A stretch of 52,558 nt of DNA from Iphinoe sp. HA4291-MV1 (GCA_019359415.1 JAHHHH010000051.1:1-52558); one strand, 5' to 3'. Shown: positions 1-8,756, counted from the stretch's first letter. Program-made: numbers and translations. Notes: generated by a model from the letters alone, not told the origin.

Positions 1-97
1 GATCTGGGTTCGCTTGAATGAACTCTATCAACTCTTCCATCTGTACTGCTATGCACTCTATCACTACTACCAATATTCACTCTATCAACAACTGTGA

Positions 98-127
98 TTT
101 TTTACAAATGATTTAGGATTGCTATAG
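98..127 (+). repeat. Solo end of a TATAGCAATC-type small element (family B)
   Basis: The stretch ends AGGATTGCTATA and matches the right ends of the elements at 9611-9716 and 31531-31618 and the solo end at 20708-20734. No partner arm is visible between 1 and 97. That stretch contains three loose copies of ACTCTATCA and no gene. Confidence 0.7.
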
Positions 128-128
128 G

Positions 129-2345
129 TTGAGATTTCGGGATAATCCTGGAGAGATTGTGAATCGATCTCAAGCAAGTCTTGAAGGAGCAACTAATACA
201 TTTGGTTCTCCTGTTGGGTTACAAGTTGAAAGTGGTAAAACTTTAGCTTTAGTGGGAGGTAATGTTTCCTTATCAGGTGGTAATTTAACTGCACTTGGCG
301 GAAGAATTGAGTTAGGTAGCGTTGACGCCGATAGTTTTGTTAGTTTGAATGAGATTGATACAGGCTATGCTTTGGGATATCAAAATGTTCAGAAATTTAG
401 AGATATTCGACTATCTGGCGGTGCACAAGTAGATACCACTGGTAATGGTGGTGGTGTTATCCAAGTGCAGGGTAAAAATATCACTCTCACAGATCAATCA
501 TCCATTCGTTCTGCTTCCTTTTCACAAGCAGGTGGAAATTTAATCATCAATGCTACTGAGTCTGTAAAATTGAGTGGAGGTTCCGTAATTGGAACTTTTG
601 CTGAGGGTGCAGGGAAGGCTGGAGATGTATTGGTGAAAGCTTTTGATTCTGTAGAGTTAGAAGGATCTTCTGCATCAGGTTCCCTTACTTTTCTTTTCTC
701 TCAAGTATGTGGTTTCTCTCCAGAATGTAGCAGTGCTACAGGTAATGGTGGTAATTTGACGATTGAAACAAGGAAACTACTCCTTCGAGATGGAGCCAAT
801 ATTGATACTTCGACTTTCGGTATTGGAAACGCAGGGAATATATTGATAAAAGCATCCAATTCCGTAGATGTGACAGACATAGACATCAGTTCAGAGAAAT
901 CGAGTGGTATTCGTGCTCAAGCTTCCGGTGATTATGTAGACAATCCAGGCAATGCAGGAAATGTGACTATTGAAACTCAACGATTAACTGTTCAAGGTGG
1001 AGCGCAGATATCTACTGCTGGTCGTAAAACTGGCAATGCTGGAGATTTAACCATTAATGCGGCTGATTCAATTCTCTTAAGTGGAGCTTCACCATTTGCG
1101 ACAGGTGAACTTTTGGATGATCAACGCAGTGGTCTTTTTGTGTCTGCGGAACCAAACGCTACAGGGAATGTGGGTAGTTTAAATTTGACGACTGGACTAC
1201 TGACTGTTGAGGGTGGAGCGAGAATTTCAGCAGATAATTTTGGTTCAGGTTTGCCTGGTAGTTCAACTTTAAATGTCAGGCAATTACTGATTCGTAATGG
1301 CGGGGAAGTCAAATCAGGTTCAGGTTTAGATTCAGATCCTTTCGCTATTGGTAATGGTGGAACTTTGACTGTTAATGCTACCGAGTCTGTGGATGTTGTC
1401 GGTACTGGAACCATTGCAGGTAAAACTCTGTTCAGCACTTTGTTCTCTCAAGCTTCAGCTGGTGGTAAGGCAGGGAATTTGATTATCAATACCCCAAATT
1501 TAAATGTCCGCGATGGTGGACGAGTGACTGTGAGTGCAACGGGAACTGGTGCAGCAGGTAACTTAACTGTCACAGCCAACACCATTCGCCTCAACCGAGG
1601 AGAACTCACTGCAACAACCAACGCGGGAGAGGGAGGTAACATCAGGCTCCAAAACTTAAGTCTGTTGCAGATGAAAAATCAAAGTCGGATTTCTGCTGAA
1701 GCTTTGAAAGATGCCAACGGTGGTAACATCACTATCGACGCTCCTAACGGTTTTGTGCTTGCCTTTCCTGGACAAAACAATGACATTGTTGCCAATGCTG
1801 TTGAAGGAAGAGGTGGTAACATCAACATTAATGCCACGAGAATTTATGGTTTGGAACAGCGGAAGTCAACTCCACCAAATACAACCAATGACATTGATGC
1901 TAGCTCTCAATTTAACTTTTCCGGTAACGTAATTATTAATACACAAGATATTGACCCCAGTCGGGAGCTATTTGTATTACCTGAGAATGTCATTGATCCA
2001 GCACAGCAGATTGCCCAAAATCCCTGTCTACGAGGAGGTGGTGAATTTGTCATCACTGGACGTGGCGGGTTCCCACCAAACCCCAATCAAATTCTCGGTA
2101 GTGACAATGTTCGCGTTGATTTGGTTAAGCCTGTTGTCAATACGAGGAATTCCAGTGGTGAAACTAAGAATTCTAGTCGTGAAACTCACAAGCAGTCCTC
2201 CACCACTTCGACAGCCGAACCGATAGTACCAGCCCGAGGATGGATCTTCAACGACAAAGGTCAGGTGGTTCTGGTAGCCTATGATCCTACCGAGACTAAC
2301 CCTCAACGCTCTTGGCAATCCAATGCTGCTTGCTCTGCATTTTGA
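129..2345 (+). CDS. Filamentous-haemagglutinin-type adhesin, 5'-truncated (probable pseudogene)
   Basis: This is a large secreted beta-helix adhesin of the two-partner secretion type common in filamentous cyanobacteria. The 738 residues are repetitive, rich in Gly, Asn, Thr and Ser, with recurring GNGGN- and GNAGNL-like turns expected of a right-handed beta-helix. The C-terminus has the GWIFNDKGQVVLVAYDP pattern seen in these proteins. The beginning (RFRDNPGEIVNRSQ, then GGNLTALGGRIELG) matches the second half of the haemagglutinin secretion domain. The signal peptide and the first part of that domain (about 150-200 residues by comparison with the family) are missing. The only start is a TTG with no ribosome binding site. 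The open frame begins two bases after a dispersed repeat end at about 98-127, so a mobile repeat or linked deletion probably removed the 5' part. Without a signal peptide it should not be exported. A start further upstream, outside the window, is excluded unless there is a frameshift. Confidence 0.8.
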   Translation: MRFRDNPGEIVNRSQASLEGATNTFGSPVGLQVESGKTLALVGGNVSLSGGNLTALGGRIELGSVDADSFVSLNEIDTGYALGYQNVQKFRDIRLSGGAQVDTTGNGGGVIQVQGKNITLTDQSSIRSASFSQAGGNLIINATESVKLSGGSVIGTFAEGAGKAGDVLVKAFDSVELEGSSASGSLTFLFSQVCGFSPECSSATGNGGNLTIETRKLLLRDGANIDTSTFGIGNAGNILIKASNSVDVTDIDISSEKSSGIRAQASGDYVDNPGNAGNVTIETQRLTVQGGAQISTAGRKTGNAGDLTINAADSILLSGASPFATGELLDDQRSGLFVSAEPNATGNVGSLNLTTGLLTVEGGARISADNFGSGLPGSSTLNVRQLLIRNGGEVKSGSGLDSDPFAIGNGGTLTVNATESVDVVGTGTIAGKTLFSTLFSQASAGGKAGNLIINTPNLNVRDGGRVTVSATGTGAAGNLTVTANTIRLNRGELTATTNAGEGGNIRLQNLSLLQMKNQSRISAEALKDANGGNITIDAPNGFVLAFPGQNNDIVANAVEGRGGNININATRIYGLEQRKSTPPNTTNDIDASSQFNFSGNVIINTQDIDPSRELFVLPENVIDPAQQIAQNPCLRGGGEFVITGRGGFPPNPNQILGSDNVRVDLVKPVVNTRNSSGETKNSSRETHKQSSTTSTAEPIVPARGWIFNDKGQVVLVAYDPTETNPQRSWQSNAACSAF

Positions 2346-2366
2346 ACCAAAATTCTTAAGCGCAGT

Positions 2367-2395
2367 CCACACCCATAATAACAATATGGGTGTGG
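2367..2395. terminator. Hairpin after the adhesin gene
   Basis: CCACACCCATA and TATGGGTGTGG form an 11-bp stem with a 7-base loop, 22 bases after the adhesin stop codon. No U-tract follows. The right arm overlaps the left end of the small element at 2388, so the hairpin may be a by-product of that insertion. A termination role is only possible. Confidence 0.35.
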
Positions 2396-2524
2396 TCAAA
2401 ACCTGTTGGTGAAGGAATGGACAAGGGGACAAAACAATTCAAAATTCGCTCATTCAAAATTCACGCATTAAGAATCCAGTTGCCCATTGCCCATTGCCAA
2501 CCAACAAATGATTGACCACACCTT
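2388..2524. mobile_element. MITE-like element, family A, 137 bp, with 8-bp target duplication
   Basis: The element begins GGGTGTGGTCA and ends TGACCACACCTT, and is flanked on both sides by AACAATAT (2380-2387 and 2525-2532). Inside are a GGACAAGGGGAC box and GCCCATT heptamers. It has no coding capacity. The same ends occur at 24892-24983 (opposite orientation) and 32442-32543. The related ends and the exact duplications show that this is a mobile non-autonomous element. The transposase that moves it is not in the window. Confidence 0.85.
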
Positions 2525-2559
2525 AACAATATAGCGATTCTGGTGTTGCATACGCTACA

Positions 2560-2632
2560 AGGTAGGGGTACAGCATGCTGTGCCCCGCCTGAGCGCAATG
2601 CTCCCAAAGGAGCCGCCCAAAGGGCGATCGCA
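2560..2632. repeat. Palindromic intergenic repeat with HIP1 site
   Basis: A GGGGTACAGCATGCTGTGCCCC-like palindrome is followed by a block containing AATGCTCCCAAAGGAGCCGC and GGGCGATCGC. A close relative of the second block lies in frame inside aroB at about 10801-10887. The rest of the 2346-2652 interval is the family A element and short AT-rich sequence without a gene. Confidence 0.7.
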
Positions 2633-2652
2633 CATGCATTATCACCAAATCT

Positions 2653-3579
2653 TCAAGCTAAAAGACAAGCTATTGGGAAAATCAGATACTCCAAGAAAAA
2701 CAGTTTCCAAATGAATTGGTAAAAACGAGCGATCGCACTTTTGTGTTGCAAGTCAACTTTCCTACTGAGCCACCACATCCCAACCAGTGCGACGAGATGA
2801 GTTATTACTAAAAAAACAGAGTTCGCCTCAGCCAGCCGCAACACACCAACTAAAATCATCCCCACATAGCAGACAGTTATCACCCCAAGAGCAAGATTAA
2901 AAACTGCTTGCTTACCGATTTGGAGGGTGAAAGTTTTGATATTATACAGCAGATCACCTTCCATATCAGGGATATCTTTGAAGATAGCGATCGCAAAAGT
3001 AAAAACCAAAATAAACAGCGTCAACACCCATACCGCTGATGGAATTGACTGACTCTGTTGAAATACCCAACTGTAGTGCAAAAACAAACCTAAATTGACA
3101 ATCGCCCCGCGCACTGAAAAAATACACAATGCTGCCCAAAAAGGAAACCGCTTCAAACGAATAGGTGGTAAAGAATAAGCACTACCAATCGCCAAACTAA
3201 TAGCCACCATTCCAAACAAAAATGGTCCTTGAAGCAACGCTAATAGCAGCGCCAAAAAACCCGTAGTAGCTACAATAAATTTGCCTGTTGTTGGAGAAAA
3301 CTCTCCAGCAGCAACAGGCAAATGAGGCTTATTAATCTTGTCAATTGCCACATCCTCAAGTTGATTCAGCCCCACGATGTAGATATTGCCACACAAACAG
3401 GCAATCCATGCTCCAAAAAGAGGGAATAGAGAATAATTGCGAAATTCGCTGACAGCAACAGCAATCAAATACAACCCCAACACACTTAAACTGGTGCCAA
3501 TAATCGTATGTGGACGCGAAAACTTCCAAAAACTATAAAACCAATTACCCTGAAACTCTTTCGGTGAAACCTGACTCAT
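2653..3579 (-). CDS. hpt: Homogentisate phytyltransferase
   Basis: This is a membrane prenyltransferase of the UbiA superfamily. It joins phytyl diphosphate to homogentisate to make 2-methyl-6-phytylbenzoquinol, the committed step of tocopherol synthesis. The 308 residues contain the prenyl-diphosphate/Mg binding motif N72-QLE-D76-xxx-D80 followed by KINKPHLP, a second Asp-rich motif KDIPDMEGD near residue 200, and about eight hydrophobic membrane segments. The length fits slr1736-type enzymes. The gene is followed on the same strand (upstream in the pathway map but 5' in the operon) by the tocopherol methyltransferase gene at 3666-4508, which supports the assignment. An 86-base gap with palindromic repeat sequence separates them. 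A plastoquinone or chlorophyll prenyltransferase is less likely given the motifs and this neighbour. Confidence 0.9.
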   Translation of the reverse strand: MSQVSPKEFQGNWFYSFWKFSRPHTIIGTSLSVLGLYLIAVAVSEFRNYSLFPLFGAWIACLCGNIYIVGLNQLEDVAIDKINKPHLPVAAGEFSPTTGKFIVATTGFLALLLALLQGPFLFGMVAISLAIGSAYSLPPIRLKRFPFWAALCIFSVRGAIVNLGLFLHYSWVFQQSQSIPSAVWVLTLFILVFTFAIAIFKDIPDMEGDLLYNIKTFTLQIGKQAVFNLALGVITVCYVGMILVGVLRLAEANSVFLVITHLVALVGMWWLSRKVDLQHKSAIARFYQFIWKLFFLEYLIFPIACLLA

Positions 3580-3589
3580 TCTCTTTTCT

Positions 3590-3665
3590 CCTCTTGGCGT
3601 TTTTGGCGGTACCCTGCGGGTTCGCCTTTAGGCGTTCTCGTAAGAGTAGCCGCTGCGCGTCTACG
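3590..3665. repeat. GC-rich palindromic repeat between the tocopherol genes
   Basis: The stretch contains CCCTGCGGGTTCGCC, GGCGTTCTCG and CGCTGCGCGTCTACG. These are relatives of the TTCGCGTAGCGTCT palindromes found in the hybrid kinase linker (22200-22470) and at 41680-41790. It fills most of the spacer and ends at the stop codon of the methyltransferase. Confidence 0.6.
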
Positions 3666-4508
3666 TTACTTATTCCCACACAACAACCCAAACCGAATCA
3701 ATCCGCGCTCATATCCTCGACTCATCAACCCCAAAGACAGCGCAGCTTGAATAGTACTCCAACCCGAACACAGCAAACCCCAAATCGCTCTTGGAGAAAA
3801 CGCTGAATCAATCACAACATCCCAGAATGGAGCAACTGCTTTTGACCAATCAGCAGTACGAATGTTTTGCAACCCTAGTTGACGGGCAATAACTTCATAC
3901 TCAGGCAAAGAAATGACATAAGGCAAGCAGTACACTCGATAAATCTCCGCCAAGTGCTTCTCCTCATCCGCCGTAAGGGGTGAGTTATCAATTGGTCGAT
4001 GACACCAAGTCACCATAATCAACGTTCCACCTGGTTTCAGCACACGATAGCACTCCTGTATGAACTTGCTCTTATCCGGCATATGCTCACCAGATTCTAA
4101 TGCCCATACTAAGTCAAAAGAGTTGTCAGTAAAAGGCATTGCCTGAGCATCAGCCACTTGGAAATGAGTTCTCGCACTCAACCCAAACTCAGAAGCACGT
4201 TCTGTTGCTCTTGCAGCTTGTACTGGACTCAGAGTAATTCCTGTTACCCTAGCATGAAATTTTCCTGCTAAATACAGCGAACTACCACCAATTCCACAAC
4301 CTACATCTAAGATATTCTCAGCTTGTTGCACTCCTGACCATTGCAGGGTTGCTTTAATTAAATCAATTTGCGCCTGACGGCGGTCTTTTTTCTGTGTACC
4401 ATCTGCACCATAGTAACCGTGGTGCATATGTTCGCCCCATATCTGTTCCCACAGACTGGAGGAAGCATCGTAAAACTGCTGAATTTGCTCGTACAGTGTT
4501 GAACTCAT
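3666..4508 (-). CDS. Tocopherol O-methyltransferase (gamma-tocopherol methyltransferase)
   Basis: This SAM-dependent methyltransferase is predicted to methylate gamma- and delta-tocopherol at ring position 5, the last step in alpha-tocopherol synthesis. It has 280 residues. The N-terminal YEQIQQFYDASSSLWEQIWG and GEHMHHGYYG segments are typical of cyanobacterial slr0089-type enzymes. The SAM-binding motif ILDVGCGIGGS lies at residues 66-76, with post-motifs DLVWALESGEHM and RVLKPGGTLIMVTW. It is on the same strand as, and just upstream of, the homogentisate phytyltransferase, so the pair may be co-transcribed. A 2-methyl-6-phytylbenzoquinol methyltransferase (a different step of the same pathway) is the main alternative. 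The GYYG N-terminus favours the tocopherol enzyme. Confidence 0.85.
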   Translation of the reverse strand: MSSTLYEQIQQFYDASSSLWEQIWGEHMHHGYYGADGTQKKDRRQAQIDLIKATLQWSGVQQAENILDVGCGIGGSSLYLAGKFHARVTGITLSPVQAARATERASEFGLSARTHFQVADAQAMPFTDNSFDLVWALESGEHMPDKSKFIQECYRVLKPGGTLIMVTWCHRPIDNSPLTADEEKHLAEIYRVYCLPYVISLPEYEVIARQLGLQNIRTADWSKAVAPFWDVVIDSAFSPRAIWGLLCSGWSTIQAALSLGLMSRGYERGLIRFGLLCGNK

Positions 4509-4659
4509 GAGGGAAGCAGTGTTAGAAAAATGCAGAATTTAAATAAACGACATATTGGTAGGCTACCATGTGTGTTTTTAATTAAATAAAGGTGTTTTTG
4601 CTCTGGGTGATAAGAAGTTTGTCTATATAGCTATAAAGTATTGTAATGAAGACTAATTT

Positions 4660-5994
4660 ATGACTGTTGCTCGCACAATTTGCTTGGGATTTCTAGCAGT
4701 CATCACTGTAGGTACTGTCCTACTGATGGTGCCTTTTTCTACAAGTAGTGGTATGTGGAATGACCCAATTGTAGCTTTATTCACCTCAACATCAGCAGTT
4801 TGTGTTACAGGGTTATCGGTAGTAGATCCAGGTACCTATTTTTCTTTTTGGGGTCAATTCTTTATTGCGCTACTAGCACAAATTGGTGGTTTGGGCTATA
4901 TGACAACCACAACCTTTTTAATTTTACTGATTGGTCGTAGATTTGACCTGCGGCAAAAAGTTGCCATTCAACAAGCTTTAGACCGACCAGGAATGAAGGG
5001 AAGTGCCCAAATTATCCGCTCTATTATTGCGACAACTTTGATTTTTGAAATAACAGGAATTTTTTTACTACTACCAGTTTTTGTTCCTAAGCATGGATGG
5101 GATCAAGGACTTTGGCTAGCTATTTTTCATAGCGTTAATGCTTGGAATAATGCTGGTTTTAGTTTGTTTAAAGATAGTTTAATTGGATACCAATCATCGT
5201 TTTTAGTTGTTTTCACAATAACAGGATTGATTATCTTTGGAGGAATTGGCTATCAGGTCATTTTGGAAACTTACTTTTGGTTGCGCGATCGCTTGCTCAA
5301 AAAACCTACAAATCTCTTGTTCTCTTTGGATTTTAAAGTTGCTATTAGCACAACATTAGTTCTTTTGATATTTGGGACAGTTACATTTTTCTTTATAGAA
5401 TCAAGAAATTCTGAAACATTTGGAACTTTAAGTTTTATTGACAAGTTATTAGTGGCTTGGTTTCAATCTGTCACTCCGAGAACTGCTGGGTTTAACACCA
5501 TTGATATTGGCAAAATGACAAATGCTGGTTTATTTATTATGATTGCACTAATGTTTATAGGTGCAAGTCCAGGCGGTACTGGAGGTGGAATTAAAACGAC
5601 CACCTTGAGAGTTCTCACCAGTTGTACGAAGGCAATTCTTCAAGGGAAAGAAGAAGTTTTATTGTACGAACGCAAGATAGCAACATCTTTAATTCTAAAA
5701 GCTGTTGGAGTTTTGGTTGGTTCAGTCGCGACTGTCATTGTATCTACCATTTTAATTACACTAACAGATCCAGAATTGGAATTCATTCAAATCTTGTTTG
5801 AAGTCGTATCAGCCTTTGCTACAGTGGGTCTTTCTACTGGAATTACAGGTAGTGTATCTGCTGCGGCAAAGCTAACATTAATTGTGACGATGTATATTGG
5901 AAGAGTTGGTATTTTACTACTCATGTCAGCTGTACTCGGAGACCCACGACCTAGTAGAATTCATTACCCAGAAGAAAACTTACTTGTAGGGTAG
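4660..5994 (+). CDS. ktrB: Ktr/Trk-type potassium channel subunit KtrB
   Basis: This is the membrane pore of a sodium-dependent potassium uptake system of the Ktr/Trk superfamily, in the plasma membrane. It has 444 residues. The four pore-loop motifs are visible: SAVCVTGLS, NAWNNAGFS, TPRTAGFN and FATVGLSTG, each with the selectivity Gly. The SPGGTGGGIKTTT stretch matches the gate-loop region of the third repeat. The N-terminus is short, as in Synechocystis NtpJ (slr1509). The regulatory subunit KtrA follows 170 bases downstream on the same strand, which supports one functional unit. The start ATG at 4660 lies in an AT-rich leader with no clear ribosome binding site. Confidence 0.92.
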   Translation: MTVARTICLGFLAVITVGTVLLMVPFSTSSGMWNDPIVALFTSTSAVCVTGLSVVDPGTYFSFWGQFFIALLAQIGGLGYMTTTTFLILLIGRRFDLRQKVAIQQALDRPGMKGSAQIIRSIIATTLIFEITGIFLLLPVFVPKHGWDQGLWLAIFHSVNAWNNAGFSLFKDSLIGYQSSFLVVFTITGLIIFGGIGYQVILETYFWLRDRLLKKPTNLLFSLDFKVAISTTLVLLIFGTVTFFFIESRNSETFGTLSFIDKLLVAWFQSVTPRTAGFNTIDIGKMTNAGLFIMIALMFIGASPGGTGGGIKTTTLRVLTSCTKAILQGKEEVLLYERKIATSLILKAVGVLVGSVATVIVSTILITLTDPELEFIQILFEVVSAFATVGLSTGITGSVSAAAKLTLIVTMYIGRVGILLLMSAVLGDPRPSRIHYPEENLLVG

Positions 5995-6164
5995 TAGGTA
6001 CTGAGGAGCAGGAAACAAAGAAAATAACTCATGGGCAACGACTCATTAAATATTAAGTATGCCGAAATGATAAAATCTACGTAATAAGGCAAAATAATTT
6101 TTATTAGCTCAGTATAATCAAGTTTTTTGCCATAGATAAAACAGTGTTAATAAGGATAACAGCT

Positions 6165-6860
6165 GTGAATTTGGCGTCATTGGGTTTTTTTCGTAGTTTA
6201 CGTCAGGACAATCATCAGTTTGCTGTGATTGGGTTAGGTCGTTTTGGTCGTTCAGTCTGTTCAACGCTGCACAAATTTGGCTATCAAGTGCTGGCTACAG
6301 ATATAGATGAAAAACGGGTAGCCCAAGCGTTGACGGAGCAGATAACTGATCATGCTTTGCAATTAGATTCAACAGAACCTACTGCACTGCAAGAGGCTGG
6401 AATTTGTGAATTTGATACGGTCATTGTAGCAATTGGAAATTACATTCAAGAAAGCATAATTACAACATTGAATGTGAAAGAAGGTGGTGTACCTCATGTC
6501 ATAGCAAAAGCCTCTAGTGAAGTTCATTGCAAGCTATTGCACAAAGTGGGAGCAGATCACGTCGTATTTCCTGAGTATGAAGCGGGTAGCGCTCTTGCGC
6601 GAACACTCACAAAACCCTCAATTCTAGACCGATTTGACCTTGACCCAGATAATAGTATTGTAGAGTTGATTGTGCCAGACGAATTTCACGGCAAAACAAT
6701 CGCTGAACTACAACTTCGCAGCCGCTATGGTTTGAATTTGCTGGCTGTTAGTCAAGATGGCAAGTTCCAAATAAATCCTAACCCCAATAAGCGTCTTGAT
6801 CGCGGTTCAGCAATGGTTGTTATTGGCTGCAATAAAGACATTAATCGTTTACCTATTTGA
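6165..6860 (+). CDS. ktrA: Ktr potassium uptake regulatory subunit KtrA (RCK protein)
   Basis: This is a cytoplasmic RCK protein that binds nucleotide and gates KtrB. The 231 residues have an N-terminal Rossmann fold with FAVIGLGRFGRSV (GxGxxG) and an acidic end of strand two (ATDIDEKR). A C-terminal RCK_C part runs from about residue 140 (SIVELIVPDEFHGKTIAEL). I place the start at the GTG at 6165 because AAGGA lies eight bases upstream (6152-6156) and the NLxSLxFFRSLR N-terminus fits the family. An in-frame GTG at 6144 would add seven residues. KtrB lies immediately upstream. The 150-base spacer holds no other gene. Confidence 0.9.
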   Translation: MNLASLGFFRSLRQDNHQFAVIGLGRFGRSVCSTLHKFGYQVLATDIDEKRVAQALTEQITDHALQLDSTEPTALQEAGICEFDTVIVAIGNYIQESIITTLNVKEGGVPHVIAKASSEVHCKLLHKVGADHVVFPEYEAGSALARTLTKPSILDRFDLDPDNSIVELIVPDEFHGKTIAELQLRSRYGLNLLAVSQDGKFQINPNPNKRLDRGSAMVVIGCNKDINRLPI

Positions 6861-6925
6861 TACATCGGGAATAAATGGCTAATTGTTAGTTATTAGTTGT
6901 TGGCTATCTAAAAGCACCACCACTA

Positions 6926-7003
6926 ATACCGTTTCACTTTAATTTTGATACAAATGGAAATTGCCCATTGCCCATTTGTATCAGACATTTCGTGAAATGG
7001 TAT
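6926..7003. mobile_element. Small palindromic element with ATACCGTTTCAC ends
   Basis: The ends ATACCGTTTCAC (6926-6937) and GTGAAATGGTAT (6992-7003) are inverted repeats with one mismatch. Inside, ATACAAATGG and CCATTTGTAT form a second perfect stem around GCCCATT heptamers. The 78-bp unit can fold into one long hairpin. It has no coding capacity. It lies between ktrA and the lipid kinase gene. Confidence 0.7.
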
Positions 7004-7056
7004 AAGCACTAACCAAAGTAGATAATTCTAGGTATGTACTACAAAAAACACGGCAA

Positions 7057-7935
7057 ATGAGACATCGCGCACTACTGCTTATAAATCGTCAAGCTCGCCA
7101 AGGACAAAAGCGCCTACCTGAAGCAATTCGTTGTCTGAAGCAGCTAGACTTTGATTTGATTGAGGAGTACACAGAACAACCACAGCACCTATATGAAGTC
7201 ATTAAACGCCACCAACATGAAGTTAGCTTAGTCATTGTTGGCGGTGGTGATGGTACCCTTAATGCTGTGGTAGATGCTTTGGTAGAAACGCAGTTACCTG
7301 TGGGAATTATCCCTCTAGGAACTGCCAATGACTTAGCTAGGACTCTAGGAATTCCGAATTCTCTTCCCGAAGCTTGCCAAATTATTGCCAGTGGTGAAAT
7401 ACGACGCATTGATTTGGGGTGTGTGAACGGTAAGCACTTTTTCAACGTTGCGAGCTTGGGGCTGAGTGTAAAAATCACCCAGCGACTGACTAAAAAAGCT
7501 AAGCGTCGCTGGGGAATATTGGCTTACGCTATCACTGCATTGCAAGTCATTTGGGAATCTCGACCTTTTAGCGCAGAGATTTCTATTAACGGTACATCTA
7601 TTCCGGTGAAAACGGTACAAATTGCTGTAGGTAATGGTCGGTATTATGGGGGTGGTATGGCAGTCGTTCATGATGCCACAATTGATGATCAAAGGTTGGA
7701 TTTGTACAGTGTGGAAATTAAACACTGGTGGCAAATTATCCCCTTATTACCTGCCATGCGAAAAGGACGACATATTTTTTCTCCTAGTGTCCGTACTATT
7801 AACGGTCAAGAAATTGAGATTCATACACGCAAACCACGCCCTATTAATACAGATGGTGAAATTACAACCTACACTCCCGCTCAATTCCACGTTATCCCCA
7901 ATGCTTTAGCTGTGTTAGTACCATCAAATAAATGA
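7057..7935 (+). CDS. YegS/BmrU-type lipid kinase (diacylglycerol kinase family)
   Basis: This cytoplasmic or membrane-associated kinase is predicted to phosphorylate diacylglycerol or a similar lipid alcohol using ATP. It has 292 residues. The diacylglycerol-kinase catalytic motif VGGGDGTLNAV lies at about residues 67-77, followed by PLGTANDLARTLGI. The C-terminal half has the family's beta-sandwich pattern (VGNGRYYGGGM, then the basic NTDGE motif near the end). The length matches the YegS/Rv2252/BmrU group. The true substrate is not evident from sequence. The start ATG at 7057 is the first in frame. Confidence 0.88.
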   Translation: MRHRALLLINRQARQGQKRLPEAIRCLKQLDFDLIEEYTEQPQHLYEVIKRHQHEVSLVIVGGGDGTLNAVVDALVETQLPVGIIPLGTANDLARTLGIPNSLPEACQIIASGEIRRIDLGCVNGKHFFNVASLGLSVKITQRLTKKAKRRWGILAYAITALQVIWESRPFSAEISINGTSIPVKTVQIAVGNGRYYGGGMAVVHDATIDDQRLDLYSVEIKHWWQIIPLLPAMRKGRHIFSPSVRTINGQEIEIHTRKPRPINTDGEITTYTPAQFHVIPNALAVLVPSNK

Positions 7936-8014
7936 TTGATGAATACTAAATGATGGCTGATGAATGAGTAAGTTAGAAGATAGGACATTTCACATCTCAT
8001 CATTCATCATTACA

Positions 8015-8620
8015 ATGCAGCTAAAATTTTCTCAAGATATTAAGTTCCTGCTGCAAAGGTTAGCCAATGAACCACTCAGTCTTGGCGATGTTTTAGCAGA
8101 AACTTCAGAACGTGGTTTTAGCTTGGTGATTGCATTATTAGTTTTGCCATTTTTATTTCCTGTCCCACCGGGATTAACTGGACCCTTTGGTGGTGCTTGC
8201 TTGATATTATCAGTACAGATGACTTTGGGAAAGCGATCGCCTTGGCTCCCGATAAAAATTGCTACATATAAATTTCCTCGTTCCTTTACCCAAATCATTT
8301 TAAAAAACTTACAAAGAGTGACCAAGATTTTAGAAAAAATCACCCGTCCTCGATTGGCAAAAATAGCAGAAAATCCTTTGACTTGGCGAATAAATGGGTT
8401 TTGTATCTCTTGGTTAGCAATTTTACTAATATTACCAATTCCTCTGACCAATCCTATCCCTCCAGTGGGAATATTACTCTTAGCAGTAGCCACTCTAGAA
8501 TCTGACGGTTTGTTGATGTGCGTTGGCTACGTTTTCACTGTTTTGACAACTCTACTATTTGGATTCATCTTTTATGCTTTATGGATGGCTCCCAGCTTAT
8601 TACCAAAAGTTTTTCAATAA
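8015..8620 (+). CDS. ExoD-family membrane protein
   Basis: This 201-residue integral membrane protein is of the ExoD family, named for an exopolysaccharide phenotype in rhizobia; the molecular function is unknown. The conserved pattern LSLGDVLAETSERGFSL, then LPFLFPVPPG and GACLILSVQMTLGKRSPWLP is visible. Three to four hydrophobic segments follow, including the paired IPLTNPIPPVGILLLAVATLE motif. I choose the ATG at 8015. The in-frame ATG at 7964 would add 17 residues encoded by low-complexity repeat sequence (TGATGAATGAG, CATCATTCATCAT) that is not part of the family. Confidence 0.85.
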   Translation: MQLKFSQDIKFLLQRLANEPLSLGDVLAETSERGFSLVIALLVLPFLFPVPPGLTGPFGGACLILSVQMTLGKRSPWLPIKIATYKFPRSFTQIILKNLQRVTKILEKITRPRLAKIAENPLTWRINGFCISWLAILLILPIPLTNPIPPVGILLLAVATLESDGLLMCVGYVFTVLTTLLFGFIFYALWMAPSLLPKVFQ

Positions 8621-8685
8621 TTTGTTAAGACTGGTTGTAGAGTTATTAAGGTATTGTTTTGCTCTCTACACTACTTAGAAAAAAA

Positions 8686-8706
8686 CCCTCAGCTACAGAC
8701 TGAGGG
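8686..8706 (-). terminator. Rho-independent terminator, minus strand
   Basis: CCCTCAG-CTACAGA-CTGAGGG forms a 7-bp stem. Read on the minus strand it is followed by a T-run (TTTTT). It could end transcripts coming from the Uma2 gene side (8970-9527). On the plus strand no T-run follows. Confidence 0.6.
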
Positions 8707-8756
8707 TGGCAATTAGGGTGCATCTACCGTCTCTTTATCCAACATCCTCCTCACCA

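Noticed and set aside
1121-1642. Minus-strand open frames inside the adhesin gene
   Set aside because: They are shadows of the repetitive Gly/Asn/Thr-rich coding strand and show Pro/Val-rich nonsense without motifs.
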